A DNA stretch of 64,000 nt from Uranotaenia lowii (taxonomy: Eukaryota; Arthropoda; Insecta; Diptera; Culicidae), in NCBI RefSeq assembly GCF_029784155.1, contig NC_073691.1, positions 57,956,217-58,020,216 of the forward strand. The letters are read 5' to 3'. Of this stretch, positions 46,567 to 58,626 are shown one piece after another. The notes under the pieces were generated by a model. That model saw only the letters and a program-made list of their open reading frames with translations. It ran no database searches and was not told the origin of the DNA. How positions within the stretch are numbered: position 1 is the stretch's first letter; every line of letters starts with the position of its first letter. The translations under genes and the position numbers were made by a program.

Positions 46567-49254
46567 AGAAAAGGACCGAGTACATGTCCTTGGTATTTCA
46601 ATCTACTTCTTAGTAAGTATTTTTTATTGTCAAGACTGTGAAAATCTCGATTTTTTACAAACGCTTTTCAAAGCAATTTTTGAAATCATTGGATGTAAAA
46701 AGCCCTGGTGTAGGCAAATATTGCTCCAAAACATTGGATCAAAACGACTCTAAACAAAGGCAACATTCACAGTGAAAACAAAAAAGTTCTCTGAATTATT
46801 TCGGAAAAAAGTTTAAAAAATATTTTTTCCAATAACGAGTAGTTTTTCATCGTTTTTAATGAAAAAATGAAAAATATTGTAATTTTTATCTATATTTTCA
46901 ACTGTGTCGATTTAAACCAAATTTATCCGCTGCTGTTGGCGACAAATTTAGTAAACCGATTCGATTATCAATGCACGTTTTTAACTCAAAACTGATGTAA
47001 TTATTATGCAGAGGAGTATTATAACTAAACGTTCTTTTATGATTACAATTTATCTACGAATAAAAACATAAAAAGAAAAGAAAAAAAAATGTTTCAAAGA
47101 AAATTTAACACGATTTTTCAAATGAAAAGCAGACAATGCCAGCTGAAATTGATAAGGTACATCACTAAATCTTAGTTCGTTTTAATGGAAATTTGTTGAT
47201 TGATTCGCAATTTTTTGCTAACATTTGTTCTTCCAAACAGAGACATCATTTGAATTGCTTTTTTTTTTGAAAACAAAAATTTGTCGAGGCCTTTGTAATA
47301 TTTAAAAAATTGTACTATTTCTCATCAGTTCTAAGTCTTATGAAAAGTTTTTATTTTGTAAATCACTCTCTTCCAAGCGTTCGACGGGAAGTCTTTAATC
47401 TTTATCGAAATTTATTGACTACAATTATTTTTACCATAATTTGATTTTTTTTTCGAAGACCTAATTTTTCACAACAAACGGTAAAAACCCTATTTTTCAA
47501 TTCAAAACTCCGTTTAAAATTAGGAGTTGAGCAAAGTTGAGCTAATTTACAGATTTTCAAACGATTTTGGAAGTTCCAATTCTCAATCTTGATTTCTTGA
47601 ACCCCAGGTGAATTTCCCTGCCATTTTTTTATCAGAAAAACCGTCATCAGTAACCTGAGTGTTACTTGATTGCCTTTGAAAGGGTTTTCCATTGTACAAA
47701 AAGCATTTTCACATTTTCCCTCTCTGTATAACCATTATTTGCTTCCTTTTTAATTTTATTAAAAACGAAAATTTGAAGGCCTTTTTTTCGTTCGTATAAA
47801 TTTTGAGCCGTTTATTCGAGACAGGTCATTTTTTGATCAAACAGATTGTTCTTTTCTTCATAATTTATTTTAAAAAGTCTGAAACTATTCCACAGCGATG
47901 ACAAAAAGCGTGAAAATATTTTTTTTTGTGTGAAAAAAAATCACTTTCTCCTCAGCATTCTAAGTTATTGAAATTTATTTGATTAAATTGCATTCTGTGC
48001 GTAGAATTTTTTCTTACAAAATAGTTTCTTAATTTGAAGTTCCGTATAAGATCATTTCACTGAGATTTAAACTAAGGTTTTTTTTAGAAAAAAATTACAA
48101 CTATACAGATTTTCAAACAAATTTTGCCAATTACATTTAACATTTTTTATTATAGCTTAATTTTACAGATTTCATGGATGCTTTTTCAAGTCAGATACCA
48201 CTGGGATCGAATTTCTAAAGCTAATCTAACTATGATAATGAGGATTGCTCATTGTATGTAAAGTAAAATGACACAAGTTATCAATTTTTGGCATGATTTC
48301 TCTATGAAATTTCTGAAAATAGTCGTCTCAAATTTGTTCAGTAAAACCACATTTTGAGTCATGTCCGAGGTATTGCATGGCTACTTTTTATGCAATACTT
48401 CGCGAGTCTTCAGCAGTGATGTCAATTGAATTTATTGTTTATCAATGCGAAAAGACATACCTGTGTGAAACAGCTTATAACTTTTTAACCTAATTAGATA
48501 CGAAATTACGGTCTTCGACAAAGTTATCCAGCGAGAAATTTCCTTTAGGAATTTTATAAATTAGCATAAAACTGTCAGCTGGCCCGGTTCTACAGAAGAA
48601 ACCAAAATTGAGTTGATTTTTCAGTACAAAATATTCAATTTTCCCATACAAACCTAAAAGTTCAAATTTACTCAGTAAACGTTACTTAAAAATTCTGCAA
48701 AAAATTATGGATGAGTTTTGGACCAAGACGAAGCTTTTGAGACCCCAGGGTTTGAGAAATTCGAAAATGACCCCAAATCGACTCAGTCTAATGAGCAACG
48801 GACTCAGAAACGTCTGTGATAATCTGTAGCCTTCCGATTTTTGGTTTGTTCTCCCGGTACGCTTCCATGTTTTAAAAATTTTTAAGTGATAGTTGAATAA
48901 CAGCAGAAAAAATGTCATCCGAATAAAAAAAAACTTCAATATTGTATTGCGCCTATTAAAAATATTGCACTTTTGCCTTTAAAAGAACACAAGAAATACC
49001 AGAAAAAAGTTAACCATTTGAATAACTGTGTGGCAAGTTACTGACGCGTCAAATTTTGTTGGTAAATTGTGTTTTATGACAATCGAAGAAAATAGTAAAA
49101 AAAAAGAAATTTGAAAATAGATTCGTAGGCCTCATCCCTGCTCTAAATTCATCTGAATATAGTCGTTGGCATTTTACCCCGCCAGGCCATTTAGGACAGA
49201 AGTACCCAAGAATCTTGGGCCAAGATACTATGATATTACTAATTTTCAGCACGA
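46567..49254. other. AT-rich DNA, no recognised feature
   Basis: Long AT-rich stretch with short frames only (for example 47402-47692 minus, 48682-48939 minus), without domains or window-shared repeats. TATTGCATGGC ... TATGCAATAC at about 48371-48401 is a small inverted repeat. Confidence 0.35.
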
Positions 49255-49259
49255 AATTT

Positions 49260-49531
49260 CAGCACATATCCGGGCCGGACAAATCTGAGAAATTTAACAT
49301 AAAAACCTGGCATTTCATTTTAAAATTGATGACCAAACCCTGAAATTAAACAAAAATCAAAAAAAAATTAATGACAGTTTTTAAATCGTATTTCAGGCTT
49401 CTGAAAAACCTTTCATGATTATTTTAGCAAAACTTGTTAAAAATTTTTTGATTCAGTAATAAAGTGAAAAATTCGGGGCCAAATTTCGTATAAAATATCT
49501 GGGCAAAAACCGGAAAATTTGGCAACCTTAT
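49260..49531. repeat. Repeat of the CCCGG / AATCTGGCAACCTTA family, diverged copy
   Basis: CATATCCGGGCCGGAC at one end and AAAATTTGGCAACCTTAT at the other, with a T/A-rich centre, parallel the copy at 27785-28112, in part in inverted order. Terminal repeats are not resolved. Confidence 0.45.
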
Positions 49532-51450
49532 TTTAACATATATTGCGGACCCAATACGGGATACCACGTTTTTTTCGCTTGCCAACAGTGTGCTACACTT
49601 TGAAGCATAACTGTTAAACTTTATTCGACAAAATTGAACACATAATCTGCCGTAACTGAGAATGCTAAATTTGTAAAATTTTGTCCAGAGGTTTCTAAGA
49701 TATAATTTGCCGAATTTCGGTGTTTCTCGTCAACTTCGTGGTCCTCAATGTGTTTATAACTGATTTTGCCTTTCCACCTATAGTTTTGATGATGTGGCGT
49801 ATACAAATTTTACAATTGATCAGTTTAGGGTAAAATCGTTCTTCAATAATCGATAAACTACATAAAAACTAAAACCAGATTTTTAATCTATTTACTATCG
49901 TTCATCCAATGAAGAATTCAGGTCTGGCCTAGATATTGTAGTTTCTGAAATACAACGATGAGATTATTACCGCTTCTGAAATCATTCAAGAAAGTTTTCA
50001 GTACCTATTTTATTTTGAAGATTTTAGCTCATTTAACAACTATGTTAAAAACGACTTGACTAATGCCTTAAGAAATATCAGAGATTCGATTAGGTTAAAA
50101 TCTTCTTTAAAATTTCGTCAAAATTCTCGTATTTTGCCGAATTGGGAAAAATAACAAAAGGAAAACTTCATGGACTTTTTGCTCAGAAGGCAAAAAACGC
50201 GGTCTTCCTAAAAGTTCATCATTGAACTAAAACCTTTATTTTCAAAATCTTGGTAATACTCCATAGTTTGGTCAAAAAGTGCACAAATTAATTTAATTTT
50301 TGATCTATTTTCATAAGTTATTTCGAAAAGAAGAGCTGATAGAAACAATTTTTCGAATTTATTTTCCACCGTAAAATTCAGTTAAACAATTTAAAAAAAT
50401 GGAAGGTATTTTGATAAGCTTTCGACAAATTGTCTGAATGTCACCTTAGCAGAAATCGTTGAACCAAAGATACGTGAGTAACTTGCTATTAAAAGGGGTC
50501 TTCCAAAAATCACTGTTTTTTTCCAAGAGCTATCAAATGCAAATCAATTATGCGTAAAAGATTGCATTTTTCAGCAGTCAACTTGTTTATTTTTCGTTAA
50601 AATAAGTTAATTGATCCCTGATTGACTTTCAAATCACCTCTTCGGAAAGTTTCATGTTTAGTTGTTGTCGCGATCTAGCGCAAGGAAAAAAAATTATATC
50701 ATGCAAATAAAAAAAACTTCTTACCTTTAGTTATATTCTCAAACATCCTTTTTTAAATCATAACATCATAATGAATCATTTGTAAAAAAGTTGACTAGAA
50801 AAAATTGTCTCCTTTTTCATGTTTTGAAAGACTGTTATAGTTGTTGAAACAAAAAAAAAAAAAAAACAAAAAGTTTGTGTCAAGTGAAATACTAAATTTG
50901 TATGCGCATAGATATCTCTTGGGAATGTTTAATATTTAAAAAAAAAGTTTTTCGACCAATTGATTCTTCAAGAATTATGCCAACCACCAGGGTTTTTTAC
51001 TTCGGAAAATTGCATTTGAATATGGTTGAATCTTTTTTGAAACCATAGCGAATGTTTTTATTATTCTCTAGTCTGAGCTTGGGGGTTTTGTACATATGGA
51101 TACATTTATTGTTTGTTTCGAGTCGTTTCTTCGACATTGAATAACGAAAAAATTAATGATCGTTGCTGAATTTTGCCTAAAAAAATATTACTTTCGTTTA
51201 GACTTGAATTGACTCAATTGCGGCTGTTTTGAATCATTTATACGAAATGTGCCATTTAGTGAAAATGAGTTTTACTACAAAACGTACCTTTTTATCATGT
51301 CCATACTCTAAGTACAGAATTTCCCATGAAACGAAATCTTTCCACTTTGCTTTTTTTTTATTAACTAACTAAAGATAAAATTTACATATCATGGTTAAAT
51401 TACATTGTGTCCGATTCAAAGATTAATCAATTGATTTGTATTTTGAAACC
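49532..51450. other. AT-rich DNA, no recognised feature
   Basis: No gene-like frame. A 16-17-base A run lies at about 50850. No repeat shared with other parts of the window is recognised. Confidence 0.35.
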
Positions 51451-51760
51451 CAGGGTGGCCAGCAAACCGGGAAAACAGGGAAAACCGGGAAAAACCGGGA
51501 ATTTAAAATGGCACCGGTAAAACCGGGAAATAACCGGGAATTTGAAATCAGAACCGGGAAAAACTGTCACCAAAAAAATCATTTTTAATCTTAATATACT
51601 TACATACTTGAAAGGAAAGTTCATCAATAGAATTTTTTTCAGAAGCTTTAGATACAAATTGGTCATATTTGTTCTGTTATGATTTAACAAGAGATGCAGT
51701 TGCATGTTTTTGAGCCCCAATTGAGTTTTTTCTTTAAATATTAGAAATAACCAGCCATAA

Positions 51761-52435
51761 GGGGCTGTCCATTAATGATGTCACGCAAAATTTGGAAAAA
51801 AAATTACCCCACCTCCCCCCTCTGTCACATATTGTCACAAATTCCGTAACCCCCTTTTGTATTACGTCACGTTTTCCAAACCCAAAGAATTGAAAAAAAG
51901 GTTACCCACTTTAAACAAGCCTTTAATCATTGCTTAAAACACATTTCAATCATGAGTCCAAGGATTATGTTGATGATTTTCCATATCAATAGCCGGGAAA
52001 GTCGAGGCAGCAGCTGCAGTATCAGCGACGATGTTGAAACCATCCAAATCTAGTTCCTCTTCTTCAATCCATTCACAATCCAAATCTTCTCCACAGGTTA
52101 GAATAGCCAAGCAATCCTGTTCACGTTTTGCCACAATTTTAGTGGAACAGACTTTTCTGAGTGTTGCAGTGAAAGTGTTCTTGTGAACTTTCTTATGCTC
52201 GTAAAATTTACCAAAAGTGATTACGTGAGTATTATTATTCATTAAATGAATAGTGCAAGAATAGTTTTATTGAGTTTAGGATAAAATTATTTGTTATTGT
52301 TTTGCTGATTTTTTGTAATGACAAGTGATGTCACGCTCAAGCAGACCCCCCCCCTCCCCCCATGTCACAAATTGTTACAAAAATCGAAAGCCCCCCTCCC
52401 CCGCCTAACGCGTGACATCATTTGAGGACGGCCCC
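51761..52435. mobile_element. Harbinger-type MITE nested in element 3, TAA target duplication
   Basis: The ends are GGGGCTGTCCATTAATGATG (left) and, inverted, GGGGCCGTCCTCAAATGATG (right), with TGTCAC/GTGACA and polyC/polyG blocks just inside. TAA lies on both sides (51758-51760, 52436-52438). Ends and duplication fit PIF/Harbinger. The centre holds an open frame unlike the rest of the element (next entry). Confidence 0.85.
51946..52242 (-). CDS. Hypothetical 98-residue frame inside the Harbinger-type MITE
   Basis: The frame opens with MNNNTHVITFGKFYEHKK and has balanced, protein-like composition: a basic N-terminal half with KVCSTKIVAKREQDC, then an acidic stretch CEWIEEEELDLDG, then a small-residue segment with AAAAST. 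That is unusual in this AT-rich, low-complexity window. No domain, signal peptide or membrane segment is recognised, and it does not resemble a DDE transposase or the Myb-like partner of Harbinger elements as far as I can see. It may be a captured fragment of a host gene, an exon of a longer element protein, or chance. Promoter and poly-A signals are not evident. Confidence 0.3.
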   Translation of the reverse strand: MNNNTHVITFGKFYEHKKVHKNTFTATLRKVCSTKIVAKREQDCLAILTCGEDLDCEWIEEEELDLDGFNIVADTAAAASTFPAIDMENHQHNPWTHD

Positions 52436-55035
52436 TAAGAGTCCGAATTTAGAAAAACTGTTTCAAATAATTAAATTACAAATAGAATTTTGACCTTTTA
52501 TTAAAAATTCAAATATGAGATTCTGAAATAATATTCAAATGTAATTTCAATGGATGATTGGTATACTTTTTCGGTCAGCAGTTTAACAAAAACGACTATT
52601 ACTTATGATTCCAAGGATCGATCAAGGATTGAAACGTTGGAATGATAAATAAAAAGTCGTTGTTGCTTTTTATTAGACTGTTTGCCGAAAAAGTATCACA
52701 CAGAATTAATGTTCAAAATATTGGTAAGAGTTTCAGAATCTGAATTTATTTTCGATTTGAATCCAAAGTTCGATTTGAGTTCAGGTAGAAAATTCAAATT
52801 AAGTGATCGAATGAAATTTCTATTATTTATACAGAAGTCCGACTCAAAATGCAGATGCAGAATTCAGATTCAGAATTCAGGTTTAAGGGTATGATTTCTG
52901 ATTAAAAAAATCAGACTATTTTACAATTTAAGATTAAGGTTGAAATGCAATTTTCAAAGAAATATACAGCTTAAAAATCAGAGTGTTTTGAGAATGAATT
53001 GAGAAGAAATTAAAAATTAAATTTCTTTTTTCAAATTACATTGGATTTTTAAATCCTAAATTCGAAATTTCACAATCACTTCTATTTTAAGTAACATGTC
53101 GTTTGGAAGTTCTAAACCTCATCAGTTCTGAGTAAAATCGATATTGATAATTGATGAGCTAATAAATCTATATGAGGACTTCAGAGTCAAAAGGGTATAT
53201 GTGCAAAAATGTTAGATTTTGAGTTAACACCGTCAATCTTTTATTCATATTTCAAACTATATTTTGTGGTTTTTCAGATTTCAAGGATTTTTTTTTATAT
53301 GTGAACATTTAAAAAACATATTTTTTTAAATATACGGAAAATAACCAAACGCCACATCTTAAATGCGTGTTTTCTCTAAATTATACCCCTTTGAATCAAA
53401 AGGCCTTACGATTTCTATAAACTTATGTTGCCCTCGAGTATTCAGTTGTTTTCTAGATGTTGTAGATCTCATAAAACAATGGCTTACTTTTGGCGTATAA
53501 TTCTTTTAAATGTTTACGATATTTCCGTGTTTTACAGAATCAATACAATTCACGATTTCCAATGAAATTGATATGGCAAACATCTAAAATTTTGAAATCC
53601 TTCGAATGTTGTCAAAAAAAATAAATACACATTTTTAGAAAAAATGTATTTTCAAAGGTCAACAAAATCTCAACCAACCCTTTAAATGAAAAATGCATAT
53701 TGCTTAGAATCAGCGCCTCAAATAGAAAACAATTCTTAAATCTTGACTCTTCAGAAAGGGTAAATTTTGTAAACCTGCGTTAGCAATTGAATTTAGAATA
53801 AAATTTTGAAATTTAAATACGATTCATTTTCTTTCATCTTAAAAAATTGTAAAATTTCTTTTCTACGGTATAGAAAGTATTTATCTAGGTATGTTGAAAC
53901 AGGAAAAAGATTAAAATCTTGATCAGGAAAACCGGGAAAAAACCGGGAATTTGATTATGGACATCCGCTGGCCACCCTGGAAACCTCTATTCTTAAAAAA
54001 AAGGCCGTACCAAATTTCACATTCTTCTTTTGTAAACCACCCTCCCCCCTTCGAATTTTCCGATAATCCAGAAGGGGGAAATAAATAAAGTTGAAGGTAT
54101 TTTATTGGAAAATTTGATATTATTTTCATTAATTGAATTAGATCTAAAATAGGGTTGCCATATGTACTCTTTTTCGATCGAAAAATGAACGAACTCTTCT
54201 TTTAATGAAAATTCACGAAAATTACTCCTTTTTTTGTTGAAAAACATTTTATCAGATAACTAACTGATTTCTTCCATTTTTTTGGGATTTTAATCCTATT
54301 GCATGATTCATACCGTAGTCCCGAACCTGCTTACAATTTATTAAGTTTGTAATCTCATATGTGCAAGAAGTCCAAAGAAAAAAATAACATTTTACCCAAC
54401 TTTTACATTGGTTCAATTCTCTAAACGATGGATAAAAAAAGGAAGCAATGCTTTTCTATAAGTAAAATACATCAACTTTGGTAATTTTGTTTTATATCCG
54501 GTTTAGAGGAAGGCTTCTTCCAGACGTCGAAATAAACTGCCATCAGCGCCTTTAAATTTGTTAAAATGGCCCAAACAGTATAGGCAATACGCACAACAGC
54601 ATTTTGCCTTAAAGAAACGCCAAAAATTGATAGATCGGATAAAACGCACCTCGAGATATTAAAAAACTATTTTTTGGATGCACCACTTTATCATGGTTGT
54701 CATGTTTTCTCAGAATAAATCCGAAACTTCTCCCTCCTCGAATAATCCAACCAAATTGACTTTTATCTTTCCACTAAAAAACTAAAAGAAATTGAACGAA
54801 AACTTAAACTGATTATTGCCAGGTAAATAACATAACTGGTAATTAGTTGACAGTATTTTACTGGTTCAAAATATCCTAATTTCTTTCGTTTCTCCTTAAT
54901 TTTTCGAAATGTGAGTTAAATGTACTCTTTTGACATTGCAGGATATGGTAAAATAATTCGAATTATTTATTTTGTGCAATGTAGATTTTATACAAATTTG
55001 TTGCATTCAAGCTTTTGTCCAATTTTTAGAACTTA

Positions 55036-56256
55036 TTGAACAGATTCGTGGGAAGTCATCAGGCCGGCTTCATGGAGGGACGGTCTACGACGGACCAGAT
55101 ATTCACATTGCGGCAAATCCTCCAAAAATGCCGTGAACACCAAGTCCCTACGCACCATCTATTCATCGACTTCAAAGCCGCATACGACACGATCGACCGT
55201 AACGAGCTATGGAAAATCATGGACGAGAACGGCTTTTCCGGGAAGCTGATCAGACTGATCAAGGCGACGATGGATGGAACGCAGTGCTGTGTGCGGATTT
55301 CGGGTGAATTGTCGAGTTCATTCGAATCGCGCAGGGGGCTTCGACAAGGTGATGGTCTATCCTGCATGATGTTCAACGTGGCGCTAGAAGGTGTTATTCG
55401 ACGAGCGGTGGGCGAAATGCGGGGCACGATTTTCAACAGATCCAGTCAACTTATCTGCTTTGCCGATGACATTGATATAGTCGGCAGATCATCTGCGGCG
55501 GTGGAGGAGATCTACCGCAAACTGAAACGCGAAGCAGGAAGGATTGGGTTGATGATTAATACGTCCAAGACGAAGTACATGCTGGCCTGCGGATCCGAGA
55601 CCGACCGAACCCGCTTGTCCAGTAATAACAAGGTCACGATCGACGGCGACGAGCTGGAGATAGTCGAAGACTTTGTCTATCTCGGCTCACTGGTGACCGC
55701 AGACAATGACACCAGCCGTGAGATCCGGAGGCGAATTATCAGCGGAAGTCGTGCCTACTATGGACTCCACAAGCAACTGCGGTCGAGAAGACTTAGCCCT
55801 CGCACGAAGTGTAACCTGTATATGACGCTCATTAGACCGGTTGTTCTCTACGGGCACGAGACATGGATATTGCTCGAGGAGGACCTGCGTACACTCGGAG
55901 TATTCGAGCGACGAGTGTTAAGAACCATCTTTGGCGGCGTACAGGAGAACGGAGTGTGGAGGCGAAGGATGAACCACGAGCTCGCGCGCCTCTACGGCGA
56001 ACCCAGTATCCAGAAGGTGGTGAAGGCTGGCCGGATACGCTGGGCGGGACATGTTGCGAGAATGCCGGACGACTGTCCTGCAAAACAGGTGTTCGCTACG
56101 AATCCGGTATGAACAAGACGAGCGGGGGCGCAACGAGCGAGGTGGTTAGACCAAGTGGAGAGTGATGTGGTGAACGTGGGGTGCCCGAGAAATTGGAGAA
56201 CGGTTGCTTTGAACCGAGTGAATTTTAGGAATTATGTTCGTCAAGTTATGTCGTGA
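55036..56256 (+). pseudogene. RTE reverse transcriptase fragment, premature stop near the C-terminus
   Basis: The fragment keeps FIDFKAAYDTIDR, LRQGDGLSCMMFN, FADDIDIVGRS, INTSKTKYM and RIRWAGHVARMPDD but lacks the endonuclease and the start of RT. GGA in copy 1 is TGA here (56110-56112), after FATNPV, so the last 49 or so codons, still otherwise open to NYVRQVMS, are cut off. Dead as a coding unit. Confidence 0.9.
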
Positions 56257-56285
56257 GACGGAATACTATGTAAATAAAATAATAA
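55039..56285 (+). mobile_element. 5'-truncated RTE retrotransposon (copy 2)
   Basis: Homology to copy 1 begins abruptly at AACAGATTCGTGGG (55039), inside the RT domain, and ends at 56285 in an AAATAAAATAATAAAT tail. It lies in inverted orientation to copy 1, about 15 kb away. Comparing base by base, I find no difference from 55039 to about 56107 and five differences from 56110 to 56209. 5' truncation is the usual outcome of target-primed reverse transcription. A target duplication was not found. Confidence 0.9.
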
Positions 56286-56373
56286 ATGAATATCTGACTT
56301 TTTTTTCATCCCCCCCTAGTGATGCCTCAACAAATGACAAAATAAAGATTTAAAAATTTGTTCCGGCCTAAGA

Positions 56374-57089
56374 ACCAGATGGTAAATTACTTCATTTCCT
56401 CTAATTCATCACTACTTTCAAAAAACTTCATAAATTACCCAAATCGGTACCATTTCTGTTTAGTACCAAACCTTGTGCATTTTCTCATTTAGCTTAGGAT
56501 TTTTTCAAGAAGTTCCTATAGATTTAAAAATTGGTTTCTTGATAGCGAGATCGAAAAATGCGCAGAGTAGGGGCCGGTCACAGTAAAAATTCTCAAATCT
56601 TCCTTAAAATGTCATGATTTTTGTGTTTTGTTAAAAAAAAATGATTGAATCACTTATTAACGGTAGAGTATACGACTTTTGAGACGGATTTGTTCCGTTA
56701 TTGAGAACCGGGAATTTCTTGGGACGATGCAGGAAAAAATCGTGGAAAATGCGGGAAATGAAAAATTGAAGTTGAGTGCCCCCCCCCCCCCCGTAGAATA
56801 CTACTTTTGAAGATTCCGAAAAAAATCATGTCGTCTTCCTATACTCAATCAATTCGATACTTGAACAGATTTCTGATTCAGGAACTGCTGACCTGAAAAT
56901 TTAAGTTACTTCCTGATTTCTCTTTAAAACTAAATAAATAAATAAAGTGTGTGTACAATCAAAGAGCTGCGGTCAAATACCTACAATTATGAAATGTGAA
57001 GGCAAGAAAAATTTTGGTATTTAGTTCTACGGTCGCAGGGAGGTGAGGGAAAGAAATCCGCCATTGACTCTAATTTTGTTTCCAAACAT
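56374..57089. other. No gene; C-run at 56777-56792
   Basis: AT-rich DNA with a run of about 16 C at 56777-56792. The 60 bp before the tRNA gene carry no recognisable upstream element. Confidence 0.4.
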
Positions 57090-57163
57090 GGCTCCATAGC
57101 TCAGTTGGTTAGAGCGTCGTGCTAATAACGCGAAGGTCGTGAGTTCGATCCTCTCTGGAGCCA
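57090..57163 (+). tRNA. tRNA-Ile (AAT)
   Basis: The 74-nt gene folds as a standard cloverleaf: acceptor GGCTCCA / TGGAGCC with discriminator A, D arm GCTC-AGTTGGTTA-GAGC, anticodon stem TCGTG/CGCGA with loop CTAATAA (anticodon AAT, read as IAU after deamination), variable AGGTC, T arm GTGAG-TTCGATC-CTCTC with one mismatch-tolerant pair. A box (TAGCTCAGTTGG) and B box (GTTCGATCC-like) are intact. No intron. Six T follow at 57171, so pol III transcription should end there. It would decode isoleucine AUU/AUC/AUA codons. Confidence 0.95.
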
Positions 57164-57170
57164 GGAATTC

Positions 57171-57176
57171 TTTTTT
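57171..57176 (+). terminator. Pol III terminator of tRNA-Ile
   Basis: T6 run seven bases after the mature tRNA-Ile 3' end. Confidence 0.8.
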
Positions 57177-57179
57177 CAT

Positions 57180-58530
57180 AAATTATATTACTTTCCGATA
57201 ACACGTATGCAGATGATTTTGGTTATGGGAACACTTCAACAAGTGAAATTAATAGAGCCCCATCCTATTTAAAATAAACCTATTTGGTCTTTTGGTTTGC
57301 TGCAAATTACCTAATTTGTCTTTTTTTTCAGTTAAAATTCTAGGATTTATCGTAACGTCAAACTTCAGATTTTTAATTCGTTTCTTGTAAAATATAGTCA
57401 TGAAATGGAAAGAAAAGATAATTTCGAACACAGAAAATTACAATTTTAAAAATCAAACAAGTTTACATGTCAGATAACTTTCGGTCATAGACTTCTGACA
57501 GCAGAAAAGAACCACTCCCACTGTATGAACATAATTAATTACGCAGGTGATCATTTGATTACGTCGCCTATTAACTTTATTAAATCATACACCGACGTTA
57601 AGAGCGAGAGAAAATCGCTAGAGAACTTGATAATTGAATGCAACCATTTTTTAACGATTTAATTTCTTCTTTGTCTAGGAGCCGATGGCACATTAGCGAA
57701 ATTACTCCAAACTTCTACGTCAATGGAACTAAACCGCTGCTGCCACTCACTTAATCGCCGTTAAAGTAACATAATAACATGTAGCTCAGCTGAAATCGGT
57801 AAAAAAACAAGAATCTTCATTCCGTTCCACATAACCTATAAGAAGGGGGGAACCTTGAGAGGATGGGATTTGTAATGTGCCCCAAAGATGCGACACAAAC
57901 ATATGAAAGTGCTCGTCCCATCTCTTCTTGGCTTTTCTTTGATTGAGGCCGCGCTGACGATGACGTTGTTGCTGCTGCGCACTGTGATGTAATTAAAAAA
58001 GAGCGCATCTTTTCTTCCAAAAAAAAAGAAAAAACCAGCCCGACAAGTAGCTTCTGATGAAAGGTGTTGCTAATTATGTTGTATGTAACCTCGTAGAAGG
58101 CAAAATCTTCATGCGCTTCGTATAGCGGTGGCGCCGTAACAGATTACCTACGCTAGGAATAGGTCCCCATTCATATACTTCTTTTGGTTGGAGCTGAATG
58201 GATGGACATTCCAGGCAGCATACCACACGGGACTACTTGTTTTGGTGAATGGGTTCATAAGGCCTACTTATGTATGCAGATCAACATTAGCCGACTAATA
58301 GTTGACTTAATGTATCATGATCATCGTTCGGGGAAAGGAAAATAGCAAATGCTATCGAAGGCGATGGTAATCATAGATCTTTTAAAATGATTTTATAGGA
58401 AATCCTTCAATTTACGGGTTGAACATGTAACAGAAAAAACTTCCTCATTTTTAGTCCTTCTGAAATGATTTGGTGATTTTAAGCTACATATCTAGGGGAT
58501 AGCTCGAAATTTGAAGTGTTTCACGTAAGC
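57180..58530. other. Mostly single-copy DNA, no gene recognised
   Basis: From 57540 to 58350 composition is more balanced and no window repeat occurs. A 67-residue minus-strand frame (57817-58020) lacks a recognised domain. TTCTTTGTCTAG at about 57669-57680 resembles a weak acceptor, without a coding exon after it. Confidence 0.3.
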
Positions 58531-58531
58531 C

Positions 58532-58626
58532 TAACTTGACGAACATCCCACATTCGCCAAATCACGCTCCACTTGGTCTAACCACCTCGCTCGATGCGCC
58601 CTGCTCGTCTCGTTCCTATCGGATTC
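58532..58626 (-). mobile_element. Tiny 3' fragment of the RTE element (copy 3)
   Basis: TAACTTGACGAACAT joins directly to CCCACATTCGCCAAATCACG and continues through CTCCACTTGGTCTAACCACC, matching copy 1 at about 37033-37190 but with about 55 bp deleted at the join and scattered substitutions. It is older than copies 1 and 2. Confidence 0.8.

Larger units (their letters stand above)
51451..53979. mobile_element. CAGGGTGGCCAGC-ended element 3 (2.5 kb), perfect 6-bp target duplication
   Basis: CAGGGTGGCCAGCAAACCGG at the left and CGCTGGCCACCCTG at the right are inverted, with tandem AAACCGGGAAAA words inside both ends. GAAACC occurs immediately outside each end (51445-51450 and 53980-53985). 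The interior is non-coding apart from a nested MITE at 51761-52435; without it the element is about 1.85 kb, close to element 1 after removal of its insertion. Confidence 0.8.
54003..56368. mobile_element. Probable GGCCGGAACAAATTT-family MITE split by the RTE copy 2
   Basis: At 54003 GGCCGTACCAAATTTCACAT and TTCTTTTGTAAACCACC match the left end of the family. At about 56300-56368 CCCCCC, AAATGACAAAATAAAG and AAATTTGTTCCGGCC match the right end, followed by TAA. The truncated RTE lies between. Other DNA of unknown origin also lies between, so the two ends may belong to separate copies. Confidence 0.45.
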
